Shown here one piece after another: positions 6,728 to 10,283 of a DNA stretch of 10,283 nt. The stretch lies in contig JASEGW010000049.1 in the NCBI GenBank assembly GCA_030017825.1, positions 1 to 10,283 of the forward strand, in the 5' to 3' direction. This stretch comes from a bacterium. Lineage in GTDB: Bacteria; UBA9089; JAHJRX01. The first letter of the stretch is position 1, and each line of letters starts with the position of its first letter. Both the position numbers and the translations under genes were made by a program. Below the pieces are notes generated by a model that was not told where the DNA came from, ran no database searches, and saw only the letters and a list, made by a program, of their open reading frames with translations.

Positions 6728-6881
6728 CTTTATTGATGTGAAAACAATGCAAAATATATGATAGCTTTAGAAGAGTTGCTATCATTGGAATTAACTACTG
6801 CTCACCTAATTTAATTATCGACCGAAGCACCAAAAAACTTTAAGAATAATAAGAATAAAATATAGTGTTTAAATAAAAGTA
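6728..6881. other. Non-coding spacer between rpiB and the pyr promoter, with one inverted repeat
   Basis: No gene is supported. ATGATAGC (6758-6765) and GCTATCAT (6778-6785) form a perfect 8-bp inverted repeat around 12 bases, with no T-run after it. An 18-codon frame starts at the same ATG but lacks a ribosome site. Together with the leader below, this accounts for the 351 bases between rpiB and pyrR. Confidence 0.4.
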
Positions 6882-6910
6882 TTGACAAAGAATATATATT
6901 CTGATAGCTT
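6882..6910 (+). promoter_or_regulatory. Promoter of the pyr operon
   Basis: A consensus TTGACA at 6882-6887 is followed after 17 bases by TAGCTT (6905-6910). That is a poor -10 box, but it is preceded by TGA, giving the extended -10 pattern. A start near 6917 would place the PyrR-binding hairpin about a dozen bases into the transcript, as expected for this kind of leader. Confidence 0.5.
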
Positions 6911-6929
6911 TTCATAAGAATAAAGATAA

Positions 6930-7026
6930 CTCTTTTAAACTAGTTCGGTGAAGCTAGTAAGGAGCAGAGATTATGATATTATACTATAAAAAGCCCTCTT
7001 GCTTTATTTGGTGAGAGGATTTTTTT
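6930..7026 (+). promoter_or_regulatory. PyrR-dependent transcription attenuator leader
   Basis: Three competing structures can be drawn. The PyrR-binding anti-antiterminator pairs CTCTTT (6930-6935) with AAGGAG (6959-6964). Above a TAA bulge it pairs ACTAG (6939-6943) with CTAGT (6954-6958). Its loop region AGTTCGGTGAAGCT (6942-6955) matches the Bacillus PyrR site AGTCCAGAGAGGCT, with a compensatory C-G to T-A change at one loop-closing pair. An antiterminator pairs AGCAGAG (6963-6969) with CTCTTGCT (6996-7003, one bulged T), sharing bases with both other structures. The terminator is listed separately. By analogy, PyrR bound to UMP stabilises the first hairpin, frees the terminator and lowers pyr expression. 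Confidence 0.85.
6994..7026 (+). terminator. Attenuator terminator in the pyr leader
   Basis: CCTCTTGC (6995-7002) pairs with GTGAGAGG (7011-7018) in an 8-bp stem that includes G-T pairs. An ATTTTTTT tract (7019-7026) follows directly. It ends 37 bases before the pyrR ATG. Confidence 0.8.
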
Positions 7027-7063
7027 GTGTAAACTATCAGCTAATAATGAAGTGAAGGTTGTT

Positions 7064-7618
7064 ATGGCTCTTAAAGTAAAAGCTGAAATTATGAATGAGG
7101 TAGATATTAATAGAACTATTTCTAGATTAACTCATGAAATATTAGAGAGAAATAGTAAAGATATTGACAAAATTGTCTTGGTAGGGGTAAGAAGTAGAGG
7201 AGTTCCATTGGCCTATCGCATTCAAAAAAAGATAAATGAAATTGAAAAAATAGAAATTTCTGTAGGGACTATAGATATTACTTTGTATCGAGATGATATT
7301 GATAATTTGACAACTCATCCTGATATACACGAGACAGAGATTCTTTTTGATGTAAATAATAAAAAGATAATTCTAATAGATGATGTATTGTATACTGGTC
7401 GCACAGTAAGGTGTGCTATAGATGGATTGATTGACTTTGGTCGGCCAAAATCCGTACAACTTGCGGTATTAATTGATAGAGGGCATCGAGAACTTCCTAT
7501 TAGAGCGGACTTTATTGGAAAGAATTTACCTACTTCTCAGCAAGAAATTGTCAAAGTTTTTTTTAAGGAAGTAGATAACATAGACCAGGTGTTAATTTAT
7601 GAAAGAGAAGATAAATAG
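7064..7618 (+). CDS. pyrR: Bifunctional PyrR: pyr mRNA-binding attenuation protein and uracil phosphoribosyltransferase family
   Basis: PyrR binds UMP and the pyr leader RNA to promote termination; many members also convert uracil plus PRPP to UMP. The 184-residue protein carries the type I phosphoribosyltransferase PRPP loop ILIDDVLYTGRTVR (103-116), the TIDITLYRDD segment (69-78), LAVLIDRGHRELPIRADFIGKN (133-154) and LPTS (155-158), all strongly like Bacillus PyrR. ATG 7064 is chosen because GAAGG lies 8 bases upstream and the N-terminus then aligns with known PyrR. A TTG at 7025 in the same frame would start inside the terminator T-run and is unlikely. Its own leader contains the attenuator, so it is autoregulated. 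Its last 20 bases overlap pyrB. The RNA-binding role is supported by the leader; the catalytic role is inferred from the family. Confidence 0.95.
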   Translation: MALKVKAEIMNEVDINRTISRLTHEILERNSKDIDKIVLVGVRSRGVPLAYRIQKKINEIEKIEISVGTIDITLYRDDIDNLTTHPDIHETEILFDVNNKKIILIDDVLYTGRTVRCAIDGLIDFGRPKSVQLAVLIDRGHRELPIRADFIGKNLPTSQQEIVKVFFKEVDNIDQVLIYEREDK

Positions 7619-8540
7619 ACTAAGAAATAAAGATTTGATTTCTATCCAAGATTTAACTGTAAAAGAGATTGAATTAATCTTGGATACAGCAAAAGCATTT
7701 AAAGAAATATCAGATAGAGCTATAAAAAAAGTACCGGTATTAAGAGGAAAAACCATTGTAAATTTATACTATGAACCTAGCACTAGGACCCGAATTTCTT
7801 TTGAATTAGCAGCTAAAAGATTGAGTGCTGATTTAGTAAATGTTACTGCAAAGACTAGTAGTGCAGTAAAAGGGGAAAGTTTAAAAGATACCATCAAAAC
7901 TTTAGAAGCTATGCAAGCTTCTATGGTTATTATTAGACATAGTGAACCTGGAGTACCTACCCTTATAAGTCAATGGGTAGATTTTTCTATTATTAATGCT
8001 GGCGATGGAAGTCATGCTCATCCTACCCAGGCACTTATTGATATGTTTACAGTAAGAGAAAAAAGACCTGTCTTTAAAGATTTAAAGATAGTTATTGTAG
8101 GGGATATCTTACATAGCAGAGTAGCCCGTTCTAATATTCAAGGTTTTACCAAATTAGGGGCTAAAGTGGTTTTGTGCGGTCCTCCTACTTTAATTCCTAA
8201 GTATGTAGAGCAATTAGGGGTGTTGGTAACTTATGACTTGGAGGAAGCAATAGAGAGCGCAGATGTTGTTATGCTGCTAAGAGTGCAGTTTGAAAGACAA
8301 AAAGCAAATTATTTTCCTAGTATTCGTGAATATTCTAAATATTTTGGATTAGATATTGATAGACTAAATAACCACAGGGATATCTTAATTATGCATCCAG
8401 GTCCTGTGAATCGAGATGTAGAAGTGAAATCAGAAGTAGCTGAAAGCTCTTCTTCTTTAATTAACGAACAAGTAACCAATGGTATTGCTATAAGGATGGC
8501 TGTGTTATATCTTTTAGCTCAGAGAAGCAAGAAAGTATAA
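7599..8540 (+). CDS. pyrB: Aspartate carbamoyltransferase catalytic subunit
   Basis: PyrB joins carbamoyl phosphate and aspartate to give N-carbamoyl-L-aspartate, the committed step of pyrimidine synthesis. The 313-residue length is normal. Key motifs are the carbamoyl-phosphate loop STRTR (61-65), SSAVKGES (87-94, with K91), RH (113-114), HPTQ (141-144), R228 in the aspartate loop and HPGPVNRD (266-273). The N-terminal carbamoyl phosphate domain and C-terminal aspartate domain are both complete, and all the listed catalytic residues are present. No pyrI regulatory subunit is seen, as in the Bacillus-type unregulated trimer, although pyrI could be elsewhere. The ATG lies inside the last codons of pyrR, with AGGTG 7 bases upstream, so translation is probably coupled. 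Confidence 0.96.
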   Translation: MKEKINRLRNKDLISIQDLTVKEIELILDTAKAFKEISDRAIKKVPVLRGKTIVNLYYEPSTRTRISFELAAKRLSADLVNVTAKTSSAVKGESLKDTIKTLEAMQASMVIIRHSEPGVPTLISQWVDFSIINAGDGSHAHPTQALIDMFTVREKRPVFKDLKIVIVGDILHSRVARSNIQGFTKLGAKVVLCGPPTLIPKYVEQLGVLVTYDLEEAIESADVVMLLRVQFERQKANYFPSIREYSKYFGLDIDRLNNHRDILIMHPGPVNRDVEVKSEVAESSSSLINEQVTNGIAIRMAVLYLLAQRSKKV

Positions 8541-8589
8541 TCTATTAGTTGTTTATTGCACAAGTATACAAGTAAATGATACAGTATAA

Positions 8590-8603
8590 TTTAACCTGAG
8601 TTC
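8590..8603 (+). repeat. Dispersed 14-bp repeat, inverted copy of 4715-4728
   Basis: TTTAACCTGAGTTC is the reverse complement of 4715-4728. A degenerate inverted partner, AAACTTAGGTTTA (8761-8773), matches it at 10 of 13 positions. The pair brackets most of the pyrB-pyrC gap like imperfect terminal repeats, but no target duplication is visible. Confidence 0.4.
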
Positions 8604-8672
8604 GACATAAGAATATGTTCCTTTATTTTAAGTTTAAAGATTAATATTTCTTTGCCAAATTAAAATCTTAAC

Positions 8673-8726
8673 GGAAAATACATAATTTTTAATTTCTTCT
8701 TTTTCTTTAAAAATTAGATATTTTCC
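8673..8726. other. Two-part hairpin in the pyrB-pyrC gap
   Basis: GGAAAATA (8673-8680) pairs with TATTTTCC (8719-8726), and inside it AATTTTTAA (8684-8692) pairs with TTAAAAATT (8707-8715), separated by a symmetrical 3-base internal loop. The loop is pyrimidine-rich. There is no T-run after it, so it is not a standard terminator. It may be part of a repeat element or an mRNA-stabilising structure. Confidence 0.45.
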
Positions 8727-8768
8727 TAATTTCAATTAATGCTCAGAAATACTAATTTTTAAACTTAG

Positions 8769-8788
8769 GTTTATGCTGAATAGTTACG
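8769..8788 (+). repeat. Solitary copy of the MITE right end
   Basis: GTTTATGCTGAATAGTTACG is identical at 20 of 20 bases to 6134-6153, which is the inner flank, terminal repeat and first flanking base of the MITE. CTTAG also precedes both copies, with a 6-base length difference. No matching left end (GTAACTATTCAGCA) or 8-bp duplication is found nearby, so this is a remnant end or one partner of a different element. It lies 40 bases before pyrC. Confidence 0.7.
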
Positions 8789-8797
8789 TTTTAAATA

Positions 8798-8803
8798 TAT
8801 AAT
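8798..8803 (+). promoter_or_regulatory. Possible -10 element upstream of pyrC
   Basis: TATAAT occurs 25 bases before the pyrC ATG. The -35 position falls within the repeat at 8769-8788 and shows only weak similarity to TTGACA. A mobile-element end supplying part of a promoter is conceivable but not demonstrated. Confidence 0.25.
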
Positions 8804-8827
8804 TCTAACCTTTAATTTGGGAATATT

Positions 8828-10117
8828 ATGGACATCTTTATTAAATCTGGAAGACTTATTAATCCTAAAAGTAATTGTGATAAGATAGTAAATATTGGAA
8901 TAAAAGATGGGAAGATAAGCTATATAGGAAATGATGATATAGCTGCTTCAGAGATTGTAGATGCTAATGGATTAATCGTAACTCCTGGATTAATTGATAT
9001 TCATACTCATTTAAGAGAACCTGGAAGAGAAGATAAAGAGACTATTAAAACAGGAACTATGGCGGCAGCAAAAGGTGGTTTTACTACAATATTGTGTATG
9101 CCTAATACTTTTCCGGTTATTGATCATGGGACTTTAGTGGAATTTATTATCCTAAAGGCTCGTCGAGAAGGTCTGGTTAATGTTTTTCCAATAGGAGCAG
9201 CTACTAGAAGATTAGAGGGTAATGAATTAGCGGAAATAGGAGAGATGATAGAGCTTGGAGCTTTGGCTATTTCAGATGATGGTGCTCCGGTTATGAATAG
9301 TGGGCTTATGCGTCGACTAATGAATTATACTAAAATGTTTAAAGTGCCAGTAATCTCTCATTGCGAAGATGTAATGCTTTCTTTGGATGGAGTTGTAAAC
9401 GAAGGAATCGTTTCTACTGTTTTAGGATTACAAGGAATTCCTGCAGCTTCTGAAGAAGTTATGGTGGCTAGGGAGATTATTTTATGTGAAGACACTGATT
9501 GCCCTATTCATATTGCTCATGTAAGCACTAAAGGATCGGTAGAATTAATTAAACGAGCAAAAGAGAAAGGCTTAAAGCTAACTTGCGAAGTAACTCCTCA
9601 TCATTTTACGCTTACAGAAGAAGCAGTTTTAAATTTTGATACTAATACTAAGATGAAGCCGCCACTAAGAACAAAAGAAGATGTAATAGCTATAAAGAAT
9701 GCCATTAAAGAAGGGATTATTGATGTAATTGCTACGGATCATGCTCCTCATTCTCAGGCAGAGAAAGAGTGTGAATATGGGATAGCTTCTTTTGGTATAA
9801 TAGGATTAGAAACAGCTTTGCCTTTAGTTTTAACAGAACTTGTAGAGAAAGAAGGAATTAGTTTAATGCAGGTTATTTCTATGCTTACCAACAAACCAGC
9901 TGAAATTGTAAATATAGATAAAGGTAATATAGAAGTAGGAAAAGATGCTGATATAACTATTATTGATTTGAATAAAGAATTTCTAGTAGATATAAATAAG
10001 TTTGTTTCAAAGTCTAAAAATTCCCCTTTTAATGGTTGGAAATTAAAAGGGGATGTTTTTGCTACTATTGTTAATGGTAAAATAGTTTTTAAAGAAGGAG
10101 ATATGATTAAGAGATAA
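8828..10117 (+). CDS. pyrC: Dihydroorotase, class I
   Basis: PyrC is a zinc amidohydrolase that cyclises N-carbamoyl-L-aspartate to dihydroorotate, the step after PyrB. The 429 residues match the Bacillus-type class I enzyme. Metal and active-site residues are visible in order: DIHTHLREPG (57-66, H59 and H61), the bridging Asp in SDDG (149-152) that class I uses in place of a carboxylated lysine, SHCED (177-181, H178), HIAHVST (228-234, H231) and ATDHAPH (302-308, D304). The C-terminal GKDADITIID and VNGKIVF strands complete the amidohydrolase beta domain. Non-catalytic paralogues lose these ligands; here all are kept. ATG 8828 has a weak GGGA site 5 bases upstream. The gene ends with TAA followed at once by TAG. 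It is in line with pyrRB, but a 287-base gap makes a shared transcript likely rather than certain. Confidence 0.96.
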   Translation: MDIFIKSGRLINPKSNCDKIVNIGIKDGKISYIGNDDIAASEIVDANGLIVTPGLIDIHTHLREPGREDKETIKTGTMAAAKGGFTTILCMPNTFPVIDHGTLVEFIILKARREGLVNVFPIGAATRRLEGNELAEIGEMIELGALAISDDGAPVMNSGLMRRLMNYTKMFKVPVISHCEDVMLSLDGVVNEGIVSTVLGLQGIPAASEEVMVAREIILCEDTDCPIHIAHVSTKGSVELIKRAKEKGLKLTCEVTPHHFTLTEEAVLNFDTNTKMKPPLRTKEDVIAIKNAIKEGIIDVIATDHAPHSQAEKECEYGIASFGIIGLETALPLVLTELVEKEGISLMQVISMLTNKPAEIVNIDKGNIEVGKDADITIIDLNKEFLVDINKFVSKSKNSPFNGWKLKGDVFATIVNGKIVFKEGDMIKR

Positions 10118-10192
10118 TAGTTTCAAAGGTTTTCTATACTGATTTGGTAACCTATTTTACTTAGCTATATGTGGAACTTACTTAAGTAATTG

Positions 10193-10270
10193 TTTAAATA
10201 TCTTAATTAGATTTCCGAGAGTGTAAGTATTTAAACATAAGTTTTCGGTATTTAATCTGGATATTTTAAA
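10193..10270. repeat. Imperfect inverted repeat downstream of pyrC
   Basis: TTTAAATATC (10193-10202) can pair with GATATTTTAAA (10260-10270, one extra T), and within it CCGA (10215-10218) pairs with TCGG (10245-10248). The rest of the arms is only partly complementary. It might be a terminator-like or repeat-element structure; the AT-richness makes it weak evidence. Nothing else is supported between 10118 and the window end. Confidence 0.3.
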
Positions 10271-10283
10271 TCCGAAATCCAAG

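Noticed and set aside
6758..6814. 18-codon frame MIALEELLSLELTTAHLI
   Set aside because: It has plausible composition but no ribosome site, and its start coincides with an 8-bp inverted repeat. It is upstream of the pyr promoter, so it is not a leader peptide of that operon.
7025..7063. Upstream TTG start for pyrR, adding 13 residues
   Set aside because: It lies in the terminator T-run and has no ribosome site; ATG 7064 has GAAGG and fits the family N-terminus.
7142..7330. Minus-strand open frame of 62 codons
   Set aside because: It is antisense to pyrR and has no independent support.

Overview
The window is strongly AT-rich bacterial DNA. It carries one large surface-protein gene on the minus strand (left 40%), then a plus-strand run of housekeeping genes. 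Gene content and order (tsaC/ywlC - ywlE-like phosphatase - rpiB, then pyrR - pyrB - pyrC under a PyrR attenuator) resemble Firmicutes. The very large Ig-like repeat protein and short dispersed intergenic repeats would also suit a low-GC uncultured lineage. No rRNA or tRNA is present, so I do not assign a phylum.

Layout. Positions 4101 to 1 (minus strand) are one uninterrupted reading frame of 1,367 codons that runs off the left edge. I checked every in-frame triplet and found no stop. It starts with a signal peptide, continues with about nine tandem beta-rich modules of 87-125 residues, then a domain with conserved Trp/Tyr residues, then Ig/FN3-like modules. Just upstream, overlapping its start codon, is a short decayed copy of its own N-terminus (4469-4095), and the only good promoter on that strand lies upstream of the copy. 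A 456-base AT-rich divergent region separates this from tsaC (4926), which has its own well-formed promoter.

On the plus strand, tsaC (tRNA t6A synthesis) and a low-molecular-weight phosphatase of the YwlE arginine-phosphatase type lie 9 bases apart. The gap before rpiB holds a 68-bp element with perfect 14-bp terminal inverted repeats starting GTAA and an 8-bp target-site duplication, a miniature transposon with IS66-family hallmarks. rpiB ends inside a strong intrinsic terminator. A promoter then leads into an RNA leader in which the PyrR-binding hairpin, an antiterminator and a terminator can all be drawn. It controls pyrR and the overlapping pyrB, and perhaps pyrC after a 287-base repeat-containing gap.

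Functionally the right part is a pyrimidine de novo synthesis operon: PyrB and PyrC catalyse consecutive steps (carbamoyl aspartate, then dihydroorotate), and PyrR senses uridine nucleotides. RpiB feeds ribose-5-phosphate towards PRPP, which is also a PyrR ligand. The most notable features are the IS66-like MITE, the complete PyrR attenuator with a compensatory base-pair change, the decayed duplicate in front of the surface-protein gene, and a 124-bp perfect repeat inside that gene.
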